In this document: in pieces, positions 53,717-62,231 of the stretch | Numbering within the stretch: position 1 is the stretch's first letter | How the letters are laid out: every line of letters starts with the position of its first letter | From: an uncultured Bacilli bacterium | GTDB lineage: Bacteria > Bacillota_I > Bacilli_A > RF39 > UBA660 | DNA: 64,000 nucleotides | Reading direction: 5' to 3' | Assembly: GCA_934149105.1 (NCBI GenBank) | Contig: CAKPDP010000007.1 | Coordinates: 27,561 to 91,560, forward strand | Program-made: the position numbers and the translations under genes | The notes under the pieces: generated by a model | What the model saw: the letters and a program-made list of their open reading frames with translations, nothing else | What the model was told of the DNA's origin: nothing | The model's database searches: none

Positions 53717-54097
53717 TTACCAAACATAAGCGATAACTTCGCCACCAACTTGTTCTTTACGAGCTTTAGCTCCAGTCATAACTCCATTAGGAGTAGACAT
53801 AATAGCAATACCTAAACCATTTAAAACAGTAGGTATTTCTTCTACCTTAGCATATACTCTAAGACCAGGTTTTGAAATTCTCTTAAGTCCTGTAATAACT
53901 CTTTCTTTATTTTGACCATATTTTAATGTTAATGTTAATGTATTATCACTATTTTTGAATTCTTCAACATATCCTTCTTCTTTTAAAATCTTAGCTATTT
54001 CTAACTTCATTTTTGAAGATGGCATTTCAACGCTTTTAGCTCTATTTTGATTAGCGTTACGAATTCTAGTAAGCATATCTGCGATTGGATCAGTCAT
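53717..54097 (-). CDS. rpsH: 30S ribosomal protein S8
   Basis: 126 residues: DPIADMLTRIRNANQNR, LKRISKPGLRVYAKVEEIP and ISTPNGVMTGAKARKEQVGG-type end. S8 binds helix 21 of 16S rRNA. A small inverted repeat (ACTAG with CTAGT, 54120-54140) without a T run lies in the gap before it; it could be a processing or regulatory site. Confidence 0.99.
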   Translation of the reverse strand: MTDPIADMLTRIRNANQNRAKSVEMPSSKMKLEIAKILKEEGYVEEFKNSDNTLTLTLKYGQNKERVITGLKRISKPGLRVYAKVEEIPTVLNGLGIAIMSTPNGVMTGAKARKEQVGGEVIAYVW

Positions 54098-54152
54098 TTA
54101 AATCCCTCCTTCTTTATTTACTAGTTTATTAATAACTAGTTATATTATCATC

Positions 54153-54338
54153 TTACCAACTTGATTTTTTTACACCAGGTATTTGTCCTTTATTAGCTAA
54201 TTCTCTAAAACAAATACGACATATTCCAAACTCACTAAGAACAGCATGAGGTCTACCACATATTTGGCAACGTGTATAGGCCTGAGTTGAATACTTAGCT
54301 TTCTTAGCTTGTTTGTTCTTCATTGCTTTTCTTGCCAT
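54153..54338 (-). CDS. rpsZ: 30S ribosomal protein S14 type Z (zinc)
   Basis: 61 residues, the short zinc-binding form common in Gram-positives: TRCQICGRPHAVL and FGICRICFREL supply four cysteines. ARKAMKNKQAKKAKYSTQAY at the N-terminus. Between rplE and rpsH. Confidence 0.98.
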   Translation of the reverse strand: MARKAMKNKQAKKAKYSTQAYTRCQICGRPHAVLSEFGICRICFRELANKGQIPGVKKSSW

Positions 54339-54349
54339 TGTTTTCCTCC

Positions 54350-54889
54350 TTATTTCCTAAAAGGAACTCCAAGTTCTTTTAATAAATCAAAAGCTTCTTC
54401 ATTAGTCTTAGCAGTAGTAACAATAACAATATCCATACCACGAACCTTAACTACTTCATCAAAATTAATTTCAGGGAAAATTAATTGTTCTTTAATACCA
54501 ATTGTATAATTTCCTCTTCCATCAAAACTCTTAGGTGAAAGACCTCTAAAATCTCTTACTCTAGGTAAACTAATTGAAATTAACTTATCTAAGAAATTAT
54601 ACATTCTTTCTCCTCTTAAAGTTACCTTACAACCAATTTTATGTCCTTCTCTTATTTTAAATGTAGCTATTGATTTTTTTGCTTTTGTTTCAACAGGTTT
54701 CAAACCAGTTATCTTCTCCAAATCTGAAACAGCTGCTTCTAACATTTTAGAATTACTAACAGCATCTCCAACACCCATATTTACTACGATCTTTTCGATC
54801 TTAGGTACTAACATTACTGTACTGTAATTATATTTACTAGTTAAACTTGGAACAACTTCTTTCTTATACTTTTCTTCTAGGCGGTTCAT
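54350..54889 (-). CDS. rplE: 50S ribosomal protein L5
   Basis: 179 residues: LEEKYKKEVVPSLTSKYNYS, KIVVNMGVGDAVSNSK and RDFRGLSPKSFDGRGNY. 5S rRNA-binding protein. Standard position after rplX. Confidence 0.99.
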   Translation of the reverse strand: MNRLEEKYKKEVVPSLTSKYNYSTVMLVPKIEKIVVNMGVGDAVSNSKMLEAAVSDLEKITGLKPVETKAKKSIATFKIREGHKIGCKVTLRGERMYNFLDKLISISLPRVRDFRGLSPKSFDGRGNYTIGIKEQLIFPEINFDEVVKVRGMDIVIVTTAKTNEEAFDLLKELGVPFRK

Positions 54890-54912
54890 ACTAGGTCCAC
54901 CCTCCTTCCAAA

Positions 54913-55218
54913 TTAATCAATCTTTTCATTAGATTTCTTTGCTACTCTAATTTTCTTTCCTTCTTTATTTACATCAAATTTAATCTTTGATGCTTTTTTA
55001 GTCTTAGGATCAATTATTGCCACATTAGATACATGGATAGGTGCTTCTACTTCTACTATTTCACCAGTTCCATTATTGTTTTTAGGCTTTAAATGTTTCT
55101 TTCTAATATTAACACCTTCAACAATTACTTTATTATCTAATACTTTTGTAATTTTTCCTTCTTTACCTTTATTAGATCCGGCAATTACTACTACTTTATC
55201 ACCAGTTTTTAGTTTCAT
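54913..55218 (-). CDS. rplX: 50S ribosomal protein L24
   Basis: 101 residues with the KOW motif at the start (KTGDKVVVIAGSNKGKEGKI) and KHLKPKNNNGTGEIVEVEAP, IHVSNVAIIDPKT. Assembly initiator of the large subunit. Confidence 0.99.
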   Translation of the reverse strand: MKLKTGDKVVVIAGSNKGKEGKITKVLDNKVIVEGVNIRKKHLKPKNNNGTGEIVEVEAPIHVSNVAIIDPKTKKASKIKFDVNKEGKKIRVAKKSNEKID

Positions 55219-55242
55219 GTCTATTCCTCCTTTATCATAGGA

Positions 55243-55611
55243 TTATAACACGTCTTTAGCCAAACTTACGATCTTAGTAAATCCTTTATCTCTAAGTTCA
55301 CGTGCTACTGGTCCTAAAACACGAGTTCCGACAGGGCTCTTATCATCTTTAATAATAACGCAAGCATTATCATCAAATTTAATATAGCTTCCATCGTCTC
55401 TTCTTACTCCAAATGTACTTCTTACAATAACGGCTTTAACAACCTTACCTTTTTTAATATTACCATTAGGAGTAGCTTTTTTAACTGTACCAACGACGAT
55501 ATCACCGATGTTACCAGTTTTTACTTTACTTCCACCAAGAACTCTAATTACTAATAATTCACGAGCTCCACAGTTATCTGCAACTTTTAAACGGGTTTCT
55601 TGTTGTACCAT
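55243..55611 (-). CDS. rplN: 50S ribosomal protein L14
   Basis: 122 residues: MVQQETRLKVADNCGARELL, VVKAVIVRSTFGVRRDDGSY and the end RDKGFTKIVSLAKDVL. Standard order after rpsQ. Confidence 0.99.
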   Translation of the reverse strand: MVQQETRLKVADNCGARELLVIRVLGGSKVKTGNIGDIVVGTVKKATPNGNIKKGKVVKAVIVRSTFGVRRDDGSYIKFDDNACVIIKDDKSPVGTRVLGPVARELRDKGFTKIVSLAKDVL

Positions 55612-55638
55612 TTACGTTTCCTCCTTCCAACTAAAGAA

Positions 55639-55899
55639 TTATAGAATAATAGCTTTTTCAATTATTTCAGCTAATTCATATCTCTTAGTTTTCGATAATG
55701 GTCTAGTTCCAACTAGACGAACTCTATCGCCAACTTTGGCAATATTTTCTTCATCATGAGCTGCATATTTCTTAGAGTATTTAACTCTCTTACCATATTT
55801 AGGATCATTCTTATAAGTTTCAACACGTACGATAATAGTTTTATCACCCTTGTCACTTACAACAGTTCCTATTAATTCACGTTTTCTCTTTTCGTTCAT
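55639..55899 (-). CDS. rpsQ: 30S ribosomal protein S17
   Basis: 86 residues: RELIGTVVSDKGDKTIIVRV, YAAHDEENIAKVGDRVRLV and TRPLSKTKRYELAEII. OB-fold protein of the small subunit. Confidence 0.98.
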   Translation of the reverse strand: MNEKRKRELIGTVVSDKGDKTIIVRVETYKNDPKYGKRVKYSKKYAAHDEENIAKVGDRVRLVGTRPLSKTKRYELAEIIEKAIIL

Positions 55900-55916
55900 A
55901 AGGACATTTCCTCCTT

Positions 55917-56120
55917 TTAGCCTTCTATATTTTCTAACTCACGTTCTCTGATAATAGTTTTGAATCTAGCAACTTCACGTCTTAATTCTCTAATTCTAGC
56001 AGGATTTTCTAAACTACCAGTTGCTTGCTTCATTCTTAACTTTAAAAGTTCTTCTTTATCAAGAGCAATTTTCTTATTAATCTCTTCAGTGGTTAAATTT
56101 CTTATTTCCTTAGTTTTCAC
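55917..56120 (-). CDS. rpmC: 50S ribosomal protein L29
   Basis: 67 residues from the GTG at 56120 (MKTKEIRNLTTEEINKKIAL), the normal L29 start and length; an upstream GTG at 56132 overlaps the AGTGGTGAT site. Contains RMKQATGSLENPARIRELRR. It begins inside the last codons of rplP. Confidence 0.95.
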   Translation of the reverse strand: MKTKEIRNLTTEEINKKIALDKEELLKLRMKQATGSLENPARIRELRREVARFKTIIRERELENIEG

Positions 56121-56541
56121 TATTATCACCACTTTCTTCTTTCTTTACAAATTTACATTTAATAGGTAACTTATGTGAAGCAAGTCTTAAAGCTTCTCTA
56201 GCGATTTCTTCTGATACATCACCAATCTCAAACATAATCTTACCTTTCTTAACAACTGCAACCCAAACTTCAGGATTACCTTTACCTTTACCTTGACGAG
56301 TTTCCAAAGGTTTCTTAGTAAGTGATAAGTTAGGGAATATATTAATCCATACTTTACCACCACGTTTCATATATCTTGTCATTGCAATACGAGCAGCTTC
56401 AATTTGTTGAGAAGTGATCCAAGCACCTTCTTGAGCCATAAGACCATATTCTCCAAAATGAAGCTCTGTATTACCTTTAGCTTTTCCTTCATATCTTAGA
56501 CGGAAAGTCTTTCTATGTTTAGTTCTTTTTGGCATCAACAT
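56110..56541 (-). CDS. rplP: 50S ribosomal protein L16
   Basis: 143 residues: MLMPKRTKHRKTFRLRYEGK, the usual start, with ITSQQIEAARIAMTRYMKRG and EVWVAVVKKGKIMFEIGDVS. The start and its GGGAGGTAATT site lie within the end of rpsC (23-base overlap). Near the A site of the large subunit. Confidence 0.98.
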   Translation of the reverse strand: MLMPKRTKHRKTFRLRYEGKAKGNTELHFGEYGLMAQEGAWITSQQIEAARIAMTRYMKRGGKVWINIFPNLSLTKKPLETRQGKGKGNPEVWVAVVKKGKIMFEIGDVSEEIAREALRLASHKLPIKCKFVKKEESGDNSEN

Positions 56542-57190
56542 GAGAATTACCTCCCTTTTTATCGTTTAAGATTTCACCTTTATAAATCCATACCTTAACA
56601 CCAATCTTACCATAAGTAGTATCAGCTTCAGCTGTAGCATAGTCAATATCTGCTCTTAAAGTATGTAGAGGAATAGTTCCTTCTGAATATCCTTCACCAC
56701 GAGCAATATCAGCTCCACCTAAACGTCCTGATGCTAAAGTTTTAATACCCTTTGCACCAGCCTTCATTGTATTTCTAATAGCCTTCTTTTGAGCTACTCT
56801 AAATGATACACGATTTTCTATATTATTAGCAATATTATCTGCTACTAATTGAGCAACTAAATCAGGATTCTTAATTTCAATAACAGAAATTTGTACATCT
56901 TCACCAATTAATTTAGAAATTTCTTTCTTAACTTTTTCAATTTCTACACCACTTTGACCGATGATTAATCCTGGCTTAGAAGCATGAATAACAACTTCAC
57001 ATCTCTTTGCGTTTCTTTCAATAACGATTTTAGCAATACCAGCTGTTTTAAATTTCTTTAGTAAATACTTACGAATCTTGTAATCATTACCAACAAATTT
57101 AGAAACATCATTACCATTAGCAAACCACTTTGATTCCCAATCCTTATTGATTCCAACTCTAAGTCCTATTGGACTAACTTTTTGTCCCAT
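56519..57190 (-). CDS. rpsC: 30S ribosomal protein S3
   Basis: 223 residues: MGQKVSPIGLRVGINKDWES, the KH domain with VVIHASKPGLIIGQSGVEIE and the C-terminal SGRLGGADIARGEGYSEGTI. Part of the mRNA entry channel. Confidence 0.99.
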   Translation of the reverse strand: MGQKVSPIGLRVGINKDWESKWFANGNDVSKFVGNDYKIRKYLLKKFKTAGIAKIVIERNAKRCEVVIHASKPGLIIGQSGVEIEKVKKEISKLIGEDVQISVIEIKNPDLVAQLVADNIANNIENRVSFRVAQKKAIRNTMKAGAKGIKTLASGRLGGADIARGEGYSEGTIPLHTLRADIDYATAEADTTYGKIGVKVWIYKGEILNDKKGGNSHVDAKKN

Positions 57191-57202
57191 AAGTTACCTC
57201 CT

Positions 57203-57553
57203 TTACTTATTTCTTTCACTTACAATAACTGTAATGTGACTTGTCTTATGATCTTTTCTTCCTACATGTCCACGAGAGTCCATTTTTGCTCTCTTCATTA
57301 CTTGTCCTTCATCAACATAACATGCTTTAACAAAAAGATTAGATTCATCTAAATTATTATTATTAACAGCATTAGCAATTGCCGAGTTTAATACTTTTTC
57401 AATAACTCTAGCTGCTTTTTGAGGTTGATTAGCTAAAATTGCTAATGCATCCTTAGTGTCTTTTCCTCTAATTAAATCAATTATTAATCTAGTTTTACGA
57501 GGAGCTATTCTTACACTCTTAGCTACTGCTCTTACATCACGATTAGCTTCCAT
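57203..57553 (-). CDS. rplV: 50S ribosomal protein L22
   Basis: 116 residues: AVAKSVRIAPRKTRLIIDLI, ALAILANQPQKAARVIEKVL and HVGRKDHKTSHITVIVSER. Its loop lines the exit tunnel. Confidence 0.99.
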   Translation of the reverse strand: MEANRDVRAVAKSVRIAPRKTRLIIDLIRGKDTKDALAILANQPQKAARVIEKVLNSAIANAVNNNNLDESNLFVKACYVDEGQVMKRAKMDSRGHVGRKDHKTSHITVIVSERNK

Positions 57554-57573
57554 CTTAATCCTCCTAGCTTATC

Positions 57574-57843
57574 TTATTTCTTTTTATCGTCGCCATGTCC
57601 ACCAAATTTACGAGTCATAGAGAACTCACCTAATTTATGTCCTACCATATCTTCTGTTACATAAACTGGAATGAATTCTTTACCATTATGTACTGCAAAA
57701 GTGTGACCAATAAAATCAGGATAAATTGTTGAACGACGAGACCAAGTTTTAATAACTTCTTTTTTTCCAGATTCATTTAACTTTTGGACCTTAGTTAATA
57801 ATCTATCAAATACATAAGGTCCTTTTTTTAAACTTCTTGCCAT
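57574..57843 (-). CDS. rpsS: 30S ribosomal protein S19
   Basis: 89 residues: ARSLKKGPYVFDRLLTKVQK, KTWSRRSTIYPDFIGHTFAV and VGHKLGEFSMTRKFGGHG. Canonical. Confidence 0.99.
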   Translation of the reverse strand: MARSLKKGPYVFDRLLTKVQKLNESGKKEVIKTWSRRSTIYPDFIGHTFAVHNGKEFIPVYVTEDMVGHKLGEFSMTRKFGGHGDDKKK

Positions 57844-57861
57844 ATCTTTTTCATCCTTTCA

Positions 57862-58725
57862 TTATTTATTTTTCTTACGACGAGATACAATATATTTATC
57901 AGATTGTTTATTATTTTTTCTAGTCTTATAACCAAGTGCTGGTTTACCCCATGGAGTCATAGGACCACTTCTACCAATTGGAGCACGACCTTCACCACCA
58001 CCATGTGGGTGATCATTAGGGTTCATAACAGATCCACGAACTGTAGGTCTAATACCCATATGTCTCTTACGTCCAGCCTTACCAATTTTAACTAGTCCGT
58101 AATCTTCATTACCAACTACACCAATTGTAGCTCTACATGTTCCTAAAATCTTTCTAGTTTCACCACTAGCAAGTCTTATTAAAACATATTTATCTTCTCT
58201 ACCCATAATCTGAGCACTATTACCAGCAGAACGAGCAAGTTGTCCGCCCTTACCAGGTTTTAATTCAATATTGTGAATAACAGTACCAACAGGGATATTC
58301 ATAATTGGCATTGTATTACCAACTTTAACATCTACTCTTTCACCGCTTTCAACAATATCTCCAACTTTTAAATCTTTAGGAGCCAAAATATAAGATTTAG
58401 TTCCATCTTTATAATTAATCAAAGCAATATTAGCTGATCTATTTGGATCATATTCAATACTAGCTACCATTGCTGTAATACCATCTTTAATTCTCTTAAA
58501 ATCAATTAAACGATATTTTCTCTTTTCTCCACCACCACGGTGTCTTGTTGTAATTCTACCACAATTATTACGACCATTAGTCTTTGTACTCTTGGTTACA
58601 ACTAAACTTTTAAGAGGCGATGAAGAATTTTTCTTATTACCTTTAGCAGCTGCTAACTCAGTATTTTCTAAATAGCTCTTTTGTCTTTGACCATTTGTCA
58701 TTGGTTTAATATTTCTAATTGCCAT
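57862..58725 (-). CDS. rplB: 50S ribosomal protein L2
   Basis: 287 residues: GRNNCGRITTRHRGGGEKRK, YDPNRSANIALINYKDGTKS and the C-terminal NPNDHPHGGGEGRAPIGRSG with the conserved His. Essential for peptidyl-transferase centre assembly. Confidence 0.99.
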   Translation of the reverse strand: MAIRNIKPMTNGQRQKSYLENTELAAAKGNKKNSSSPLKSLVVTKSTKTNGRNNCGRITTRHRGGGEKRKYRLIDFKRIKDGITAMVASIEYDPNRSANIALINYKDGTKSYILAPKDLKVGDIVESGERVDVKVGNTMPIMNIPVGTVIHNIELKPGKGGQLARSAGNSAQIMGREDKYVLIRLASGETRKILGTCRATIGVVGNEDYGLVKIGKAGRKRHMGIRPTVRGSVMNPNDHPHGGGEGRAPIGRSGPMTPWGKPALGYKTRKNNKQSDKYIVSRRKKNK

Positions 58726-58743
58726 TTTCTAATTCCTCCTTCA

Positions 58744-59019
58744 TTAGTCGAAACTAATAGTACTTCCAGAAGCTAATTTAACAATAGCCTTCTTATACTT
58801 GTTAGTCATTCCTGTATATCTTCCTACTCTCTTCTTCTTAGGATGATTATTTAAAGTATTGATTTTTTCAACCTTTACATTAAATGCCTTCTCAATAGCT
58901 TGCTTAATTTGTGTCTTATTAGCTCTAGCATCTACTTTAAAAGCATACTTACCTTCTTGTTCCATACTAGCTGTCTTTTCTGTAATAATAGGTGCAATAA
59001 TAATATCATAATTATTCAT
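58744..59019 (-). CDS. rplW: 50S ribosomal protein L23
   Basis: 91 residues: DIIIAPIITEKTASMEQEGK, YAFKVDARANKTQIKQAIEK and VKLASGSTISFD. Overlaps the rplD stop by 8 bases. Docking site for SRP and trigger factor at the exit tunnel. Confidence 0.98.
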   Translation of the reverse strand: MNNYDIIIAPIITEKTASMEQEGKYAFKVDARANKTQIKQAIEKAFNVKVEKINTLNNHPKKKRVGRYTGMTNKYKKAIVKLASGSTISFD

Positions 59020-59644
59020 TAACTAGCACCTCCTCTAATTTATTTAAAGCTTTTTCAGTAATTAACATCTTATCACAAGTAACTACATCTAAAGTATTAA
59101 CTTCTGTTGGCATAACTACCTTAACATTAGCTAAATTTCTACTAGCTAAACATACAGAATCGTTAAGTTCTTCAACTACTACTAATACTCTTTGATTAGT
59201 TAAATTTAACTTATCTAATAAGTTAACCATTTCACGAGTCTTATTAGTTTCAAATTTTAATTTATCAACTATTACTAACTCATTATCAGAATTCTTATAA
59301 GATAAAGCAGATAATAACGCTAATCTTCTTTCTTTCTTATTTTGTTTCTTAGAATAGCTTCTTGGAGTTGGCCCAAATACTATTCCACCACCACGCCATT
59401 GTGGTGCTCTAATACTTCCTTGACGAGCATTACCAGTACCTTTTTGTCTCCATGGCTTTCTTCCACCACCAGAAACTTCACTTCTACCTTTTGTATCAGC
59501 AGTACCTTGTCTTGAATTTGCTTGTGCAAGTACTATAGCATTCTTTAAAACTATATCATTAGGTTCAATTCCGAAAACTTTATCACTTAATTTAATGTCC
59601 TTAACTTTTTCACCATTAAGATTTAACATCTCTATCTTAGACAT
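59012..59644 (-). CDS. rplD: 50S ribosomal protein L4
   Basis: 210 residues: NSRQGTADTKGRSEVSGGGR followed by KPWRQKGTGNARQGSIRAPQ, the tunnel loop. In many bacteria L4 autoregulates the S10 operon; a leader is present upstream of rpsJ here. Confidence 0.99.
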   Translation of the reverse strand: MSKIEMLNLNGEKVKDIKLSDKVFGIEPNDIVLKNAIVLAQANSRQGTADTKGRSEVSGGGRKPWRQKGTGNARQGSIRAPQWRGGGIVFGPTPRSYSKKQNKKERRLALLSALSYKNSDNELVIVDKLKFETNKTREMVNLLDKLNLTNQRVLVVVEELNDSVCLASRNLANVKVVMPTEVNTLDVVTCDKMLITEKALNKLEEVLVNE

Positions 59645-59697
59645 ATCTTAATCCTCCTTATCTCCATCACAATCAATTTATCTAACTATCATAATAA

Positions 59698-60417
59698 TTA
59701 TTCAGTAACTTCGTCTTGTGATGAAGCTTCTTCAGTAACTGGAGCAGTTTCAGTTTCATATGTTATTAATTCAATTTTTTCATTAACAACACCAGGATTC
59801 TTAACTGCATCTTTAATTAATACTAAAGATTTCTTTGTTCCAGGAACATTTCCTTTAATTAAGATAATATTGTTTTCTAAATCGATTTGTATAATTTCTA
59901 AGTTTTGAACAGTAACTTGTTCACTACCCATATGACCAGGCATTTTCTTACCAGGTATAACACGCATTGGTAATAATGTACCCATAGAACCAACTACTCT
60001 ATGGCTTTGACTACCATGACCCATAGGTCCACGAGATTGATTCCATCTCTTAATTACACCTTGAGTACCTTTTCCTTTAGAAGTGCCGGTTACATCAACC
60101 ATTTCTCCTTCAGTAAATACGCTAGCATTAAGTTCTTGACCTAAGCTATAATTACTAACATCTACACCTCTAATTTCTTTTAAGAAGCGCTTAGGTGTTG
60201 TGTTAGCTTTCTTTAAATGACCCATTTCAGGTTTGTTAGTATGTTTATCAGTTGTTGTAACAGTTGCAAGTTGAATTGCATCATAGCCATCAGTAGCTAC
60301 AGTCTTAACTTGAGTAACAACATTAGGTTCTACAGATATAACTGTTACTGGAACTAATTTACCATTCTTAGCAAATACTTGAGTCATTCCGATCTTACGA
60401 CCTAAGATTCCTTTCAT
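59698..60417 (-). CDS. rplC: 50S ribosomal protein L3
   Basis: 239 residues, about 25 longer than usual, because of an acidic C-terminal tail (TAPVTEEASSQDEVTE). The core has KGILGRKIGMTQVFAKNGKL, QGVIKRWNQSRGPMGHGSQS and PGKKMPGHMGSEQVTVQN. The tail is probably disordered. Confidence 0.98.
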   Translation of the reverse strand: MKGILGRKIGMTQVFAKNGKLVPVTVISVEPNVVTQVKTVATDGYDAIQLATVTTTDKHTNKPEMGHLKKANTTPKRFLKEIRGVDVSNYSLGQELNASVFTEGEMVDVTGTSKGKGTQGVIKRWNQSRGPMGHGSQSHRVVGSMGTLLPMRVIPGKKMPGHMGSEQVTVQNLEIIQIDLENNIILIKGNVPGTKKSLVLIKDAVKNPGVVNEKIELITYETETAPVTEEASSQDEVTE

Positions 60418-60428
60418 TTCTTATCCTC

Positions 60429-60737
60429 CTATAATTTTATTTGTATATCAACACCACTAGGTAAATCTAGATGACTAAGTGCATCTACAGTTTCCTTACT
60501 TGGATTATTGATGTCAATTAATCTCTTGTGAGTTCTTCTTTCAAATTGCTCTCTAGAGTCTTTATACTTATGAACCGCTCTCAAAATTGTATACTTTTGA
60601 ATTTCAGTAGGTAGTGGAATTGGACCACTAACTTCTCCACCAGTTCTTTTAACTACTTCTACTATTTTAGCAGCAGCTAAATCAACTAAACTGTGTTCAT
60701 AAGATCTTAATTTGATTCTCACTTTTGTGTTTGCCAT
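60429..60737 (-). CDS. rpsJ: 30S ribosomal protein S10 (NusE)
   Basis: 102 residues: KVRIKLRSYEHSLVDLAAAK, GPIPLPTEIQKYTILRAVHK and SREQFERRTHKRLIDINNPS. Doubles as the antitermination factor NusE. First gene of the operon; GGGAGGAAC site before the ATG and a 130-base leader upstream. Confidence 0.99.
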   Translation of the reverse strand: MANTKVRIKLRSYEHSLVDLAAAKIVEVVKRTGGEVSGPIPLPTEIQKYTILRAVHKYKDSREQFERRTHKRLIDINNPSKETVDALSHLDLPSGVDIQIKL

Positions 60738-60865
60738 TTTTGTTCCTCCCTTCGCCTATATCTAGTATAGACTTGCTCCGTGTAAATTACCTGAATACCC
60801 TTTTTTGTATTGAACAACTTAACCGGGTGTATCAGCAACTTCACACATCATTGCCAAGCCACACA
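60738..60865 (-). promoter_or_regulatory. 5' leader of the S10 operon
   Basis: From the predicted start point (about 60865) to the rpsJ ATG. On the minus strand it is more G/C-rich than the surroundings and contains pairing segments (GCTGATACACCCGG; AAAAGGGTATTCAGG; GGAGCAAGTCTATACTAGAT; TATAGGCGAAGGGAGG). The segment order resembles the S10 leaders of other Bacilli as I remember them. Probably a structured autoregulatory leader; which protein binds is not shown. The rest of the gap 60738-61038 is a promoter and the terminator of the next gene. Confidence 0.55.
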
Positions 60866-60871
60866 TTGACA

Positions 60872-60900
60872 ATTATACAGGATAATCCCCTTAAAAGCAA
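60872..60900 (-). promoter_or_regulatory. Promoter of the S10-spc-alpha operon
   Basis: Minus strand TTGCTT (60900-60895) and TATAAT (60877-60872), spacer 17 bases. Position fits a start about 130 bases before rpsJ. Confidence 0.72.
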
Positions 60901-60972
60901 GCAAAAACAACACTTTTTTTAACTTTTTTTCACATTTTAACCAAAACTTAACAAAATCTCCTAAATTCCCAT

Positions 60973-61016
60973 AAAAAAAAGAAGAACTTACGCACTCCAT
61001 AAGCTCTCCTTTCTTC
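60973..61016 (-). terminator. Terminator of the DUF4190-like gene
   Basis: On the minus strand GAAGAA...GAGCTTA and TAAGTTCTTC form a long interrupted stem followed by eight T, 23 bases after the gene's stop. Confidence 0.8.
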
Positions 61017-61038
61017 ATTCTAAATATTTAAGCTATTA

Positions 61039-61761
61039 TTAATACATAGAAACACTATTAACTTTAAAAGTTGCTGTTTTTAAAGCTTCCAAATTATCTT
61101 TAGAAACCCATTCAAAAGCTTTTTCATTTTGCGATTGACCAGCATTCAAGTCATTTATATAGATAGTATCAGTTTCTAATCTATTACCATCACTATCAAT
61201 AGCTTCTAACTGAATAGTAAAAGATTTCTGACTATCAGACTTATTTTTTACTGTTACTGCTAATTCTGTATCTACCAAACCATAAGATAAATCTGTAACA
61301 GTAAATTCACCCATAGTAACATCTAAATATTTAGACAATATTTGCTCTGTATTATTACCACTAAGATTATCCGTAGCCTCATTCCAAGTATCAGCAGCAT
61401 CATTTAAAGCATCACTAGCCGCATTACCAGCCCCAATAACAGCACTTGTCCAAATAGTCTTAACAAATATTGAAGCTATAACTGCAACAAGCCCTAATAT
61501 TAATGATGTTATTGATAAAGCTTTATTAGATTTCATAATCAAAGCCACAATTCCAAAAATAAGGGCCAATAATCCTAATAAGATTGCAAGCCAATTAATA
61601 ATTGGAATCCAAAATAAACATACTCCAATTATTCCTAAAACTAATCCCGCAATAGCTAAACCATTTTTTTGAGGTTGACCATTACTATGATTATGTTGTT
61701 GCATATCTCCTTGTTGAAACCCATTATTTGATTGTTGAACTTGTGATTGAACATTATCCAT
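61039..61761 (-). CDS. DUF4190-like membrane protein with outer beta domain
   Basis: 240 residues. The first 32 are Gln/Asn-rich (QQGDMQQHNHSNGQPQ). Two or three membrane helices of the DUF4190 type follow (GLAIAGLVLGIIGVCLFWIP and ALSITSLILGLVAVIASIFV). The C-terminal 100 residues form an outer beta-sandwich resembling FxLYD/DUF4352 domains (AVTVKNKSDSQKSFTIQLEA). Role unknown. Divergent from the XRE regulator across a region with two direct repeats, so it is a candidate target of that regulator. Confidence 0.82.
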   Translation of the reverse strand: MDNVQSQVQQSNNGFQQGDMQQHNHSNGQPQKNGLAIAGLVLGIIGVCLFWIPIINWLAILLGLLALIFGIVALIMKSNKALSITSLILGLVAVIASIFVKTIWTSAVIGAGNAASDALNDAADTWNEATDNLSGNNTEQILSKYLDVTMGEFTVTDLSYGLVDTELAVTVKNKSDSQKSFTIQLEAIDSDGNRLETDTIYINDLNAGQSQNEKAFEWVSKDNLEALKTATFKVNSVSMY

Positions 61762-61807
61762 TTATCACTTCACTCCTTTCCCATTATAATAATAACATTT
61801 TTTAATC

Positions 61808-61846
61808 TTGCAGTAAATAGTTCATGTGAATATTTTGCAGTAAATA
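61808..61846. repeat. Two 12-base direct repeats, candidate operators
   Basis: TTGCAGTAAATA occurs at 61808-61819 and again at 61835-61846, 27 bases apart, in the divergent intergenic region. The second copy's TTGCAG is also a plausible -35 for the XRE gene, with TATATA 17 bases downstream. Binding by the XRE protein would give autoregulation. Confidence 0.5.
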
Positions 61847-61885
61847 ATATCATAACCTATATAAAAGCTATTATGGAGGTATAAA

Positions 61886-62170
61886 ATGAACTTAAATTTT
61901 ACCAACATTAAAGATCTATTAATATTTAATGTTAAATATTATCGTTATAAAAATAACCTTTCCCAAGAAAAATTAGCTGAATTATGTAACCTTTCTCCAA
62001 GATATATAACAGATATTGAAAGAGGCTTACACTGCCCCACCATCCCCAAAATAGAACTTATTTCCAAAGCCCTAAATATTGAGCCTTACGAATTATTCCA
62101 AAATCCTAAACGTGATCCCCTAATTGTAAACAAAATTCAAAAAAATAGACAATATAATCAAAAAAAATAA
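61886..62170 (+). CDS. Small XRE-family transcriptional regulator
   Basis: 94 residues. HTH_3 domain at about 10-70: VKYYRYKNNLSQEKLAELCN, LSPRYITDIERGLHCPTIPK and IELISKALNIEPYELFQ. The short basic tail has no sensor domain. A perfect GGAGGT site precedes the ATG. Divergent from the DUF4190-like gene and convergent with the large surface protein gene, from which a shared terminator separates it. Confidence 0.92.
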   Translation: MNLNFTNIKDLLIFNVKYYRYKNNLSQEKLAELCNLSPRYITDIERGLHCPTIPKIELISKALNIEPYELFQNPKRDPLIVNKIQKNRQYNQKK

Positions 62171-62184
62171 ATCTAAAACCCAAT

Positions 62185-62219
62185 AAAAATCACACCTAAA
62201 TCTAGATGTGATTTTTTTA
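62185..62219. terminator. Bidirectional terminator between XRE and surface protein genes
   Basis: AAAATCACA and TGTGATTTT form the stem around CCTAAATCTAGA, with T runs on both strands. It serves the plus XRE gene and the minus surface protein gene ending at 62232. Confidence 0.85.
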
Positions 62220-62231
62220 TATCATAACTTG

